DNA of 64,000 nt. It comes from SAR324 cluster bacterium. GTDB lineage: Bacteria > SAR324 > XYD2-FULL-50-16 > HCM1. The notes under the pieces were generated by a model. It did no database searches, was not told where the DNA came from, and saw only the letters and a program-made list of their open reading frames with translations. Numbering within the stretch: the stretch's first letter is position 1; every line of letters starts with the position of its first letter. Made by a program: the position numbers and the translations under genes. Location of the stretch: NCBI GenBank assembly GCA_002995645.1, contig PUHO01000018.1, positions 1 to 64,000 on the forward strand, written 5' to 3'. Below are positions 35,436 through 44,460 of this stretch, one piece after another.

Positions 35436-36062
35436 ATGAACAATATAGAACAAGAGGCGTTGTCCTCACAAATGATAAGACGTAAAGTAAAATCTTTTAA
35501 AACTGCCGCTTTGCTCTTGGTTTTCTTGGGATCCCTAGGAGGCGATCAATTTTATCTAGGCAATACAAAAAGAGGTATCATAAAACTAGTATGTACGCTT
35601 ACTTTTATATTAATGCCTATTACCGCTATTTTGAATTGCTTGGATTTAGTACGACTTGTAGATACTGTTGATAAAGCTAACGGGATACCGCAACAAAAAT
35701 TAGCTGGGGAAAATTGCGCTTCTAATCAAGAAGTGTATAAACTAATGGAAACACTAGATGAGCAACAGCAAAACCGATTTTTACCGCTATATCTTGTACA
35801 AAGAAAGAAATATACTACTTTTGCTATAATTTGGATATGTGTTGGGTGGCTGGGAATAGATCAGTTTTACCTAGGTAAATACAAATTGGGCTTTTTTAAG
35901 CTTTTTTGTGGGATAACGCTATATTTTTTATTGATTAGCTGCATTATCAGCATATGGAATCTTGTACATGCTATAAGAGATATAGAAGCAAAAAACGCTG
36001 AAATTATTGCTGCTATACAACATGAAATTATTACTGGATATACAACAAACGTGGTAAAGTAA
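35436..36062 (+). CDS. Protein with two TM2 domains
   Basis: The 208-residue protein contains two TM2 domains: one at about 26-68 (LGSLGGDQFYLGNTKRGIIKLV) and one at about 128-172 (GWLGIDQFYLGKYKLGFFKLF). Each is a pair of helices joined by a short turn with the conserved G-x-D-x-F-Y-L-G motif. Between them is a soluble linker. TM2 proteins are inner-membrane proteins of unknown role. Duplication inside one polypeptide is uncommon in my experience. Confidence 0.82.
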   Translation: MNNIEQEALSSQMIRRKVKSFKTAALLLVFLGSLGGDQFYLGNTKRGIIKLVCTLTFILMPITAILNCLDLVRLVDTVDKANGIPQQKLAGENCASNQEVYKLMETLDEQQQNRFLPLYLVQRKKYTTFAIIWICVGWLGIDQFYLGKYKLGFFKLFCGITLYFLLISCIISIWNLVHAIRDIEAKNAEIIAAIQHEIITGYTTNVVK

Positions 36063-36079
36063 ATTCATAACGTAAGCTT

Positions 36080-36760
36080 ATGTTACATAAACTATATATA
36101 TCAAAGCACTGGCATATAAGCGCTATATTGATAGTATGCTGTTTATTATTTTCTTGCCAAAAGCTAGATAAAGACGGCGGCTATTATAATGAAAAAACAA
36201 AATCTTACGTATACGTTCGCCCTAGTAAAAAGGCGGCAAAAGATATTGGTTTAACATCGTATAGCAATCAAGATATTGGTTTTAGTGCAGTTGGCTATAA
36301 AGTGAGTAAAGAAGCGGATTCCCTTTGGTTATATATTGCCAATAGAAGGTTGTATATGCGTATTGCGTCACGCCTTTCTATAACGCAAAGAGATGATAAA
36401 AATAAGCTGATTAAACTACACCTTGCCTACGTATCGCCTAATTTATCAATGCTTGCTAAAGCACGAATGAAAAAGCGATGGACTTTATATGTCAGTGGTA
36501 TTTTACAAAAGGTATTATATAAAAAAGATCTAATGATACGCGCTTGGTATTTAACGAAAGCAGGGCGGTTAAAAGGAATTGTCTTTTTACCAGCAGGGAA
36601 GAGTGTTTCCCCTGTAACGCAAGAACTTAATTTATGGATGATTTACCAAGGATATAGCTATTATTTTATTGATCAACATAAGCAGAACGTAAATGATAAA
36701 TTATACAAACAAACGCAAACCTATGCAAAACAAAAAAAACTTGGTTTATGGAAATATTAA
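36080..36760 (+). CDS. Predicted lipoprotein with an SNase-like C-terminal region
   Basis: The 226-residue product has a basic start, a hydrophobic core and a lipobox (LLFSC), so it is probably a lipoprotein. The last ~70 residues (TQELNLWMIYQGYSYYF, then KLYKQTQTYAKQKKLGLWKY) fit the C-terminal half of staphylococcal-nuclease-like domains, including the typical GLW end. The catalytic R/E/R set could not be placed, so it may be an inactive binding version. It lies between the TM2 gene and ndk. Confidence 0.6.
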   Translation: MLHKLYISKHWHISAILIVCCLLFSCQKLDKDGGYYNEKTKSYVYVRPSKKAAKDIGLTSYSNQDIGFSAVGYKVSKEADSLWLYIANRRLYMRIASRLSITQRDDKNKLIKLHLAYVSPNLSMLAKARMKKRWTLYVSGILQKVLYKKDLMIRAWYLTKAGRLKGIVFLPAGKSVSPVTQELNLWMIYQGYSYYFIDQHKQNVNDKLYKQTQTYAKQKKLGLWKY

Positions 36761-36792
36761 GCTAAGTATAGTTACTTATAAAAGAGGTTAAA

Positions 36793-37215
36793 ATGGCGCT
36801 AGAACAAACGCTTTGTATTATTAAGCCCGATAGTATACGAACAAAAAATATAGGGCATATTATAGAGCGTATAGAACAGCATTTTTCTATACGAGCATTA
36901 AAAATGTTGCAGTTTACTGAGCAAAATGCTAGGTTATTTTATAAAGAACATGAAGGCAAAGAATTCTTTCAAAGATTGTTAACCTTTATGACAAGTGGAT
37001 CTATTATAGCTATACTCCTTGAAGGCGAAAACGCTATTGCAAGATATAGAGCTTTAATGGGAAACACAAACCCTTTAGAAGCGGATACAGGCACTATCCG
37101 CGGCGATCTTGCTATGTCTAAAACAGAAAATTTAGTACACGGATCGGATTCGCCACAAAGTGCCGCACGAGAAATCAATTTTTTCTTTTCTAAACTAGAA
37201 CAACTTCATTTTTAG
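36793..37215 (+). CDS. ndk: Nucleoside diphosphate kinase
   Basis: The 140-residue enzyme transfers the gamma-phosphate from ATP to other NDPs through a phospho-histidine (EC 2.7.4.6). The opening ALEQTLCIIKPDSIR, the GNTNPLEADTGTIRGDLA block and the active-site histidine H116 in NLVHGSDSPQSA are all present. AGAGG precedes the ATG. The next gene begins seven bases after its stop, which suggests a shared transcript. Confidence 0.96.
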   Translation: MALEQTLCIIKPDSIRTKNIGHIIERIEQHFSIRALKMLQFTEQNARLFYKEHEGKEFFQRLLTFMTSGSIIAILLEGENAIARYRALMGNTNPLEADTGTIRGDLAMSKTENLVHGSDSPQSAAREINFFFSKLEQLHF

Positions 37216-37222
37216 AATCTGT

Positions 37223-38422
37223 ATGCTACAAGACTTACAAAATATTTTTAATGAAACCATTCCTATTAGCTATAGCTTTTCCCAAGTTATGGACAATATA
37301 TTTTCTTTTTATGCTGGCTTAAGTAAAGGCTTTTACAAGCAAATGCCGCAACTGATTGCGCAAGATAGCATAGAAGAATACTTTACCCAAACACTGGCGC
37401 CCGCTTTGTTTCAAGATGGGCATTGTGATAATATTAAGAATCAACAAAAGTTATTACTCACAGAATTAACCGGTTTAGAACAATTCATGGCAACAACTAA
37501 GCTATCTTACGAGAAGGTAAACCAATTGCCGAAGCTTAAGCAAGTCGCCGATCTAACCTATGATCTATTGCAAAATCATACGCAACTTTATTTGCAATAT
37601 AAAAACACGAAAGTAGAAAAGAAAGAGCTAGCCACTTTTCTTGCGCAAATAGACGAGATTCAAGGTTTATGGACTAGTTATAACGATAGTTATAGCGCGT
37701 TAAAAAAGATTTTACTTATTAACCAAGCAAAATACCTTGAAGTAAATCAAGTTCATTTTAGTTTTTACTATCTTCTAAACAGTAATCAAACGAAAGATTC
37801 GTTTTCTGTTACCGAAATACAGGCGATTATTGAGCTTATAGAAAAGTTCCACTCTTTCTTGCAAGTTGCATCGCCAGATAAAAACATAGGAGAGCTTGTT
37901 ATCAGCCAATTACAGGCTAATCATTACCTAGCTTGTAGTACGGTCATACCAAAGGATATAGCAAGGGCATACGGCTATTTTTTCAAGTATATATCGTTAG
38001 ATAATATTAAGCCGGAATTGTTAATTAAACAGCTATTAGAAATGATAGTGAAAGAAGCGGAATCAACGATAACGAAAGCTAAGATTACCACCTATGTTAA
38101 GCAGTTTGCGAAGGTATTAGCCAACTTCCCACAGAAAGGAACTTTTACGCTAAACCAAGATAAAGTGCAAGATCATATTGTACAATTTTCATCGTTTATT
38201 AACGAACTAGAAAAACATAGCATTTCTTATGATACTACGCCGAGCAAGAAAGAGACGAAACCAACAGTACAAGCGGAAAGTAGCGCAGTTGCAAGCAATC
38301 CGGAAGTAGTAGAACAAGTAAAGAGCGGTATTATAGACAACTCAAAAAACATAGAAGAAAAGCTACGTCAAACAGAAAAACAAAATCCACCAAAAAGAGA
38401 TATTCAGTTTCTCACCTCGTAA
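37223..38422 (+). CDS. Unknown helical protein upstream of the DNA methyltransferase
   Basis: I do not recognise this 399-residue protein. It appears to be soluble and largely alpha-helical, without signal peptide or membrane segments, and with a flexible polar tail from about residue 340 (SKKETKPTVQAESSAVASN). It sits seven bases after ndk and 24 bases before the methyltransferase start, so it is probably cotranscribed with both. A partner role for the methyltransferase is possible but rests on position only; no nuclease motif was seen. Confidence 0.6.
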   Translation: MLQDLQNIFNETIPISYSFSQVMDNIFSFYAGLSKGFYKQMPQLIAQDSIEEYFTQTLAPALFQDGHCDNIKNQQKLLLTELTGLEQFMATTKLSYEKVNQLPKLKQVADLTYDLLQNHTQLYLQYKNTKVEKKELATFLAQIDEIQGLWTSYNDSYSALKKILLINQAKYLEVNQVHFSFYYLLNSNQTKDSFSVTEIQAIIELIEKFHSFLQVASPDKNIGELVISQLQANHYLACSTVIPKDIARAYGYFFKYISLDNIKPELLIKQLLEMIVKEAESTITKAKITTYVKQFAKVLANFPQKGTFTLNQDKVQDHIVQFSSFINELEKHSISYDTTPSKKETKPTVQAESSAVASNPEVVEQVKSGIIDNSKNIEEKLRQTEKQNPPKRDIQFLTS

Positions 38423-38446
38423 ATCAAGCCACAGGGAGCATTGCGT

Positions 38447-39382
38447 ATGCTTAGTTCAAGAAATAAAACGATTCGCCTTACTCCCGAAGAAATAGACCAC
38501 TATTGCCAATATAATAAGCAGCTAACAAAGCAAGCTAATCTTTCCGAAGTGGAAAATAGCATTTTGTGTCAAGATTTGTTTAGTGCAATACCGCTACTTC
38601 CCGCGCAGTTCGTGGATTTGCTGATAATTGATCCACCATATAACCTAGACAAAAATTTTGGGGCAGTAAGTTTCAAACAACAAAGCGTGCAAGAATATAG
38701 CCAATATCTAGACAGCTTCCTTTCGCAGATTGTGCGGTTGTTAAAACCGGACGCAACCGTTTATATATGCGGAGATTGGCGATCTTCCATTTCTATATAT
38801 GAGGTAGCGAGCAAATATTTTGCCGTACGAAATAGGATTACTTGGCAAAGGGAAAAAGGGCGGGGATCTAAAACAAATTGGAAGAATGCCCACGAAGATA
38901 TATGGTTTTGCACGCAAGGAAAAAGCTATACATTCCAATCAGATAAGATCAAGATTAGAAGGAAGGTACTTGCACCATATAAGCAGCAGGGTAAGGCAAA
39001 AGATTGGTTTACAGAGGGGAAGGAAAAATTCAGAGATACGTTTGCCTCCAACTTCTGGGATAATATAACGATTCCCTACTGGTCTATGGCGGAAAACACC
39101 AATCACCCAACACAAAAGCCGGAAAAGCTGCTAGCTAAGCTGATTTTAGCGAGTAGCAAAGAAGGGCAAATCGTCTTAGATCCCTTTGTTGGCAGCGGTT
39201 CTACGTGTGTTGTGGCGAAGAAATTAAATCGCCGTTACGTTGGGATTGAAATTGATCAAGAATATGCGGCGCTAACACAAAAAAGGCTTGCGATTGCTAG
39301 TAAAGACAAGCAAATTCAAGGATATGACGGGCAAGTTTTTTGGGAAAGGAACAGCCGCAACGTAAGCAAAAAGAAGAAATAG
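38447..39382 (+). CDS. Site-specific adenine DNA methyltransferase (beta class, CcrM/HinfI-like fold)
   Basis: The 311-residue enzyme transfers methyl groups from SAM to adenine (or N4-cytosine) in DNA. The catalytic motif IV is DPPYNL at 62-67 and comes before the SAM-binding motif I, DPFVGSGST at 245-253, the permuted beta-class order. The NHPTQKPEKLLAKLI segment is typical. I preferred the ATG at 38447, nine bases after GGGAG, over TTG at 38441. The RAMA domain of classical CcrM is missing. No restriction enzyme gene is visible beside it, so it may be an orphan or pair with the unknown upstream protein. Confidence 0.85.
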   Translation: MLSSRNKTIRLTPEEIDHYCQYNKQLTKQANLSEVENSILCQDLFSAIPLLPAQFVDLLIIDPPYNLDKNFGAVSFKQQSVQEYSQYLDSFLSQIVRLLKPDATVYICGDWRSSISIYEVASKYFAVRNRITWQREKGRGSKTNWKNAHEDIWFCTQGKSYTFQSDKIKIRRKVLAPYKQQGKAKDWFTEGKEKFRDTFASNFWDNITIPYWSMAENTNHPTQKPEKLLAKLILASSKEGQIVLDPFVGSGSTCVVAKKLNRRYVGIEIDQEYAALTQKRLAIASKDKQIQGYDGQVFWERNSRNVSKKKK

Positions 39383-39384
39383 GC

Positions 39385-39578
39385 AAATAGTCATTAGGGG
39401 CTTATTTTGTCTTGTTTTTTTGTCATATAGGGAAAAGAGCTCTTTCAAAAATAGTCATTAGGGGCTTATTTTGTCTTGTTTTTTTGTCATATAGGGAAAA
39501 GAGCTCTTTCAAAAATAGTCATTAGGGGCTTATTATTTTGTCTTGTTTTTTGTCATATAGGGAAAAGGGTTCTTTCAA
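39385..39578. repeat. Three tandem copies of a 64-bp repeat after the methyltransferase gene
   Basis: Copies start at 39385, 39449 and 39513. The first two are almost identical (aaatagtcattaggggctta, later tgtcatatagggaaaagagc); the third is 66 bp with small changes. A partly related stretch with GTC-A/T-rich text follows to about 39710. Reading the minus strand, each copy contains a tiny ORF, MTKKQDKISP, which is unlikely to matter. No T-tracted hairpin is obvious. Origin and function are unknown. Confidence 0.85.
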
Positions 39579-39769
39579 AAACCGGCTTTATAATAGCTAG
39601 TTAAATCAAATAGTTACATTCAATTTCATACAGACAAGAAAAGAAGATTTTTTGTCATCTTTTTGGGTAATCAAAAAACAAGACAAAAAACGTCCTTGAT
39701 TTTGTCATAAAAAGCAAGCAAAAGCCGGGCATTTCATCAAGTTGCAGCAAGCCTTAAAGCAAGTAAACA

Positions 39770-39862
39770 CAAGGCTTTGCAAGCGACCTTACAACGAGCG
39801 ATTGAGAATAGAAAAAAGCTAAATTCGCTCTCTAAATTGCAATTTTATAAAACAAGACGTTT
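39770..39862 (+). pseudogene. Degenerate fragment, left copy of a direct repeat flanking three Sel1 genes
   Basis: caaggctttgcaagc, then attgagaatagaaaa and aacaagacg, occur in the same order and spacing at 44461-44551. In translation, both copies keep KALQA-LQR-ENRK and KTRR, so they look like remnants of one coding sequence. The parent gene is not in the window. Around it (39579-39951) I see no gene. Confidence 0.6.
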
Positions 39863-39951
39863 TGCACCTCCTATTTTCATTTGCCAGGTTGCCTATAGGT
39901 AACGGCGTGCCTTCTTGCTTTCACTTACCGGGCTACGTATTTGCAAAGTTG

Positions 39952-42174
39952 TTAATTCTTTGTATGCGTTGCTAGGTTTGCTTTTATTTCTTTGCTTAAC
40001 TCTGTTGCAAGTGCTTGCCCTTGATTCATTTCTTCGCTTGTCATTTTGCTTTCTAATTCTTGGAAAAGTTTTTGATCACCATTAGAGCTAGCAATTAAAG
40101 CCCAAGCATACGCTTTAATAGTATCTTTTATAACACCTTGCCCTATATAATACATTAACCCTAAATTATTCTGTGCTCCTGCATCGCCTTGCTTTGCTGC
40201 TTCTGTATACCAATACAAGGCTTCTTTATCATTTGTTTCAACGCCTTGCCCATTACAATACATCACGCCTAACTCAAATTGCGCCTGGGCGTTGCCTTGC
40301 TCTGCTGCTTGACTATACCAATACAAGGCTTCTTTACAATCTGTTTCAACACCTTGCCCGGCTTTATACATAAAGCCTAAAACAAATTGCGCCTTTGCAT
40401 TGCCTTGCTTTGCCGCTTGGCTATACCAATACACGGCTTCTTTATAGTCTTGTTTAATGCCTTGTCCTATATAATACATTAAGCCGAACTCAAATTGCGC
40501 CATTACATGACCTTGCTTTGCCGCTTGGCTATACCAATACAAGGCTTCTTTATAATCTTTTTCAACGCCTAGCCCATTTGCATACATCACGCCTAAATTA
40601 TACTGAGCCTTTGCATTTTCTTGCTTTGCTGCTTCTGTGTACCAATACAAGGCTTCTTTATAGTCTTGCCCTGCATGATATATATTGCCTAACATAGCTT
40701 GCGCCTCTGCATTTCCTTGCTTTGCTGCTTTTGTATACCAATACAAGGCTTCTTTATAGTTTTGCCCTGCATAATGTATATTGCCTAACATAGCTTGCGC
40801 CTGGGCGTTGCCTTGCTCTGCTGCTTGACTATACCAATACAAGGCTTCTTTACAATCTGTTTCAACACCTTGCCCGGCTTTATACATAAAGCCTAAAACA
40901 AATTGCGCCTCTGCATCGCCTTGCTTTGCGAGTTTTTCCGTATCAATAAATTGTTGATTATCTGTTTTTTCGCTTAACTTGTCGGCAAGTGCTTGCCCTT
41001 GATTCATTTCTTTACTTGTCATTTTGTTTTTCAAGTTTTGAGCTGCTTTTTGTGCCATTGCCTTGCCTTGCTTCGCTGCTTCTGTATACCAATACAAGGC
41101 TTCTTTATTGTCTTGTTCAACGCCTTGCCCTTCTTGATATATATTGCCTAACATAACTTGCGCCACTGCATCGCCTTGCTTTGCCGCTTGGCTATACCAA
41201 TACAAGGCTTCTTTATAGTCTTGTTTAACGCCTTGCCCTTCTTGATACATTAACCCTAAAGCAATTTGTCCCATTGCATCGCCTTGCTTTGCTGCTTCTG
41301 CATACCAATAAAAGGCTTCTTTATAATCTTTTTCAACACCTGTCCCTTCTTGATACATTAACCCTAACCTAGTTTGTGCCTTGGCATCGCCTTGCTTTGC
41401 CGCTTTTGTATACCAATAAAATGCCTGTTTATAATCTCTTTTAACTCCTTGACCATTTTTATACATTCCTCCTAAATTAAATTGCGCCACTGCATCGCCT
41501 TGATTTGCTGCTTTTGTACTCCAATACAAAGCTTCTTTATAGTTTTGCCCCTCATGATACATTCCCCCTAAATTATTTTGCGCACCAACATTGCCTTGCT
41601 TTGCTGCTTTTGTATACCAAGACAGCGCTTCTTTATCATCTTTTTCAACGCCTTGCCCTTTTTCATACATTAAGCCTAACATAGCTTGCGCCACTGCATC
41701 GCCTTGCTTTGCTGCTTTTGTACTCCAATACAAAGCTTCTTTATAGTTTTGCCCCTCATGATACATTCTCCCTAAATTAAATTGCGCTCTTGCATTGCCT
41801 TGCTTTGCTGCTTTCGTATAATAATATAATGCCTGTTTATAATCTATTTTAACGCCTAGCCCTTTCTCATATATAGATCCTAAAGCAAATTGCGCCTCTG
41901 CATTTCCTTGCTTTGCTGCTTTTGTAAGCCAAACTACTGATTCTTTATAGTTTTTTATAACTCCTTGCCCTTTTGCATACATTGCCCCTAACACAGTTTG
42001 CGCCTCCACGTTCCCTTGCTTTGCTAGTTTTTGCATGCAAATAAAGGCTTGCTTCTTTGTTTTGCATGTAATACACTTTGTCATCACACTTTGCTTGTCT
42101 GTTAAATTGTTTTTTGTTGCTGCCTGTGCTGTTAGCGAAAGGAGTACAATAGAGAGTAATAAAATTCTTTTCAT
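39952..42174 (-). CDS. Secreted Sel1-repeat protein 1 (740 aa, about 17 repeats, apparent fusion)
   Basis: A Sec signal peptide (MKRILLLSIVLLSLTAQA) is followed by a cysteine-bearing segment (ITCKTKKQAFICMQKLAKQG) and about 17 Sel1 repeats of 32-36 residues (AAKQG-AQ-LG-MY--GQGV--DYKEALYWYTK). A cap, MTSKEMNQGQALADKLSEK, which ends each paralogue, also occurs in the middle near residue 385. After it repeats resume with LAKQGDAEAQF, as after an N-terminal region. The protein therefore looks like two Sel1 proteins joined in frame. Sel1 proteins act as binding scaffolds; a periplasmic or exported host-contact role is inference. Confidence 0.88.
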   Translation of the reverse strand: MKRILLLSIVLLSLTAQAATKNNLTDKQSVMTKCITCKTKKQAFICMQKLAKQGNVEAQTVLGAMYAKGQGVIKNYKESVVWLTKAAKQGNAEAQFALGSIYEKGLGVKIDYKQALYYYTKAAKQGNARAQFNLGRMYHEGQNYKEALYWSTKAAKQGDAVAQAMLGLMYEKGQGVEKDDKEALSWYTKAAKQGNVGAQNNLGGMYHEGQNYKEALYWSTKAANQGDAVAQFNLGGMYKNGQGVKRDYKQAFYWYTKAAKQGDAKAQTRLGLMYQEGTGVEKDYKEAFYWYAEAAKQGDAMGQIALGLMYQEGQGVKQDYKEALYWYSQAAKQGDAVAQVMLGNIYQEGQGVEQDNKEALYWYTEAAKQGKAMAQKAAQNLKNKMTSKEMNQGQALADKLSEKTDNQQFIDTEKLAKQGDAEAQFVLGFMYKAGQGVETDCKEALYWYSQAAEQGNAQAQAMLGNIHYAGQNYKEALYWYTKAAKQGNAEAQAMLGNIYHAGQDYKEALYWYTEAAKQENAKAQYNLGVMYANGLGVEKDYKEALYWYSQAAKQGHVMAQFEFGLMYYIGQGIKQDYKEAVYWYSQAAKQGNAKAQFVLGFMYKAGQGVETDCKEALYWYSQAAEQGNAQAQFELGVMYCNGQGVETNDKEALYWYTEAAKQGDAGAQNNLGLMYYIGQGVIKDTIKAYAWALIASSNGDQKLFQELESKMTSEEMNQGQALATELSKEIKANLATHTKN

Positions 42175-42208
42175 AATATTTTTTGTTTAAGTGAGTGAAA
42201 ATAAGTTG

Positions 42209-43690
42209 CTATTTCTTTGTATGCGTCGCTAAGTTGGCTTCTATTTCTTTGCTTAACTTGACGGCAAGTGCTTGCCCTTGATTGATTTCTTCACTTGTCA
42301 TTATGCTTTCTAACTTTTGGGAATCTTTTTGCGAATATTTATCACCATTAGAGCTAGCAATTAAATACCAAGCATACGATTTAATATCATCTTTTGTAGT
42401 TCCCTGTCCCAATCCATACATATCGCCTAATATAGTTTGCGCATATACATCACCTTGCTTTGCCGCTTTTGTATACCAATACAAGGCTTCTTTATAGTTT
42501 TTTATAACTCCTTGACCGTTTGCATACATATCGCCTAATAGAATTTGCGCTACTGCATCACCTTGTTTTGCCGCTTTTGTATACCAATACAAGGCTTCTT
42601 TATAGTTTTTTATAACTCCTTGACCTTTATAATACATTCTCCCTAATAAACCTTGCGCATCTACATTACCTTGCTTTGCCGCTTTTGTATACCAAGACGC
42701 GGCTTTTTTATCATCTTTTTTAACACCTTGACCATAACAATACATGTTGCCTAATGCAAGTTGCGCCACTACATAACCTTGCTTTGCTGCTTTTGTATAC
42801 CAAGACATGGATTCTTTATAGTCTTGTTTAACTCCTCGACCATTATAATACATGTTGCCTAATGCAAGTTGCGCATTTACATTGCCTTGCTTTGCTGCTT
42901 TTGTAAGCCAATACAAGGCTTTTTTATAGTCTTTTGTAGTTCCCTTTCCAAATTTATACATTCCCCCTAAAACAAATTGCGCCTCTACATCGCCTTGCTG
43001 TGCCGCTTTTGTAAGCCAATATAATGCCTGTTTATCGTTTTTTATAGCTACTTGCCCATTATAATACATCTTGCCTAAATTAGATTGCGCATATGCATAA
43101 CCTTGCTTTGCCGCTTGCCTACACCAATACACGGCTTCTTTATCATCTTTTTTAACGCCTTGACCGTTTGCATACATTACCCCTAAATTAAATTGCGCCA
43201 TTGCATCGCCTTGCTTTGCCGCTTGCCTATACCAATACACGGCTTCTTTATCATCTTTTTTAACGCCTCGACCGTTTGCATACATTACCCCTAAATTAAA
43301 TTGCGCCTTTACATCGCCTTGCTTTGCTGCTTTCGTATAATAATATAATGCCTGTTTATAATCTCTTTTAACACCTTGTCCATTTGCATACATTCCCCCT
43401 AAATTAAATTGCGCCTCTGCATTTCCTTGCTTTGCTGCTTTTGTAAGCCAAACTACGGATTCTTTATAGTTTTTTGTGACGTCTAGCCCGTCTTCATACA
43501 TCTCGCCTAACATCAATTGTGCCCCTGCATCGCCTTGCTTTGCCAGCTTTTGCACACAAATAAAGGCTTGCTTCTTTGTTTTATCTGTAAAACACTTTGC
43601 TACAATTTGCTTTGGTGTTAAATTGTTTTTTGTTGCTGCCTGTGCTGTTAGCGAAAGGAGTACAATAGAGAGTAATAAAATTCTTTTCAT
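42209..43690 (-). CDS. Secreted Sel1-repeat protein 2 (493 aa, 11 repeats)
   Basis: It has the same signal peptide as its neighbours, the two N-terminal cysteines in CFTDKTKKQAFIC, then 11 Sel1 repeats of 36 residues and the shared C-terminal cap (MTSEEINQGQALAVKLSKEI, ending ATHTKK). Two consecutive repeats, with MYANGRGVKKDDKEAVYW and MYANGQGVKKDDKEAVYW, are nearly identical, which points to recent repeat expansion. The intergenic stretch to the next gene is only 34 bp and almost identical to that before gene 3. Confidence 0.88.
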   Translation of the reverse strand: MKRILLLSIVLLSLTAQAATKNNLTPKQIVAKCFTDKTKKQAFICVQKLAKQGDAGAQLMLGEMYEDGLDVTKNYKESVVWLTKAAKQGNAEAQFNLGGMYANGQGVKRDYKQALYYYTKAAKQGDVKAQFNLGVMYANGRGVKKDDKEAVYWYRQAAKQGDAMAQFNLGVMYANGQGVKKDDKEAVYWCRQAAKQGYAYAQSNLGKMYYNGQVAIKNDKQALYWLTKAAQQGDVEAQFVLGGMYKFGKGTTKDYKKALYWLTKAAKQGNVNAQLALGNMYYNGRGVKQDYKESMSWYTKAAKQGYVVAQLALGNMYCYGQGVKKDDKKAASWYTKAAKQGNVDAQGLLGRMYYKGQGVIKNYKEALYWYTKAAKQGDAVAQILLGDMYANGQGVIKNYKEALYWYTKAAKQGDVYAQTILGDMYGLGQGTTKDDIKSYAWYLIASSNGDKYSQKDSQKLESIMTSEEINQGQALAVKLSKEIEANLATHTKK

Positions 43691-43723
43691 AATATTTTTT
43701 GTTTAAGTGAATAAAATAAGTTG

Positions 43724-44341
43724 CTATTTCTTTGTATGCGTTGCTAAGTTAGCTTGTATTTCTTTGCTTAACTTGGCGGCAAGTGCTTGCGCTTGCTTGA
43801 TTTCTTCGCTTGTCATTTTGCTTTCTAAATCTTGGGAAAGTGTTTGCACGAATCCATCACCATCAGATCTAGCAATTAAATACCAAGCATATGCTTTAAT
43901 ATCATTCTCTTTAGTTCCCTGTCCCCATTTATACATCGCTCCTAACAGAAGTTGTGCTTTTACATAACCTTGCTTTGCTGCTTTTGTATACCAAGACAGG
44001 GCTTCTTTATAGTCTTGTTTAATTCCTTGACCGTCTGCATATATATAGCCTAATGCAAATTGTGCATAGGCATCGCCTTGTTTTGCTGCTTTTGTCAACA
44101 AAGACAAGAGTTCTTTATTTTTTTTAATAACATCTTTCCCGTATGCATACATATAGCCTAATGCAAATTGCGCTACTGCATCGCCTTGTTTTGCCAGCTT
44201 TTGCACGCAAATAAAGGCTTGCTTCTTTGTTTTGTGTGTAACACACTTTGCATCAATTTGCTTGAATGTTAAATGGTTTTTTGTTGCTGCCTGTGCTGTT
44301 AGCGAAAGGAGTATAATAGAGAGTAATAAAATTCTTTTCAT
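43724..44341 (-). CDS. Secreted Sel1-repeat protein 3 (205 aa, 3 repeats)
   Basis: This short paralogue has the signal peptide MKRILLLSIILLSLTAQA, the CVTHKTKKQAFICVQKLAKQG segment with its cysteine pair, three Sel1 repeats and the C-terminal cap MTSEEIKQAQALAAKLSKEI. Upstream (right) is a 248-bp gap with a degenerate fragment that recurs left of gene 1, so genes 1-3 form a block bounded by direct repeats. Confidence 0.87.
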   Translation of the reverse strand: MKRILLLSIILLSLTAQAATKNHLTFKQIDAKCVTHKTKKQAFICVQKLAKQGDAVAQFALGYMYAYGKDVIKKNKELLSLLTKAAKQGDAYAQFALGYIYADGQGIKQDYKEALSWYTKAAKQGYVKAQLLLGAMYKWGQGTKENDIKAYAWYLIARSDGDGFVQTLSQDLESKMTSEEIKQAQALAAKLSKEIQANLATHTKK

Positions 44342-44460
44342 ATGTCTTTTAATACAGTGAATAAAATAAAAAATAACAATACGTTGCTAGGTTGTTTTAT
44401 CTATTAAATAAGCAAAAGGAATGCCGTCACCTTTTATTAACTTGGGAGAACAGAGAATAA

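Noticed and set aside
39385..39578. 64-bp repeats as a CRISPR array
   Set aside because: There are no variable spacers, the unit is too long and no cas genes are in the window.
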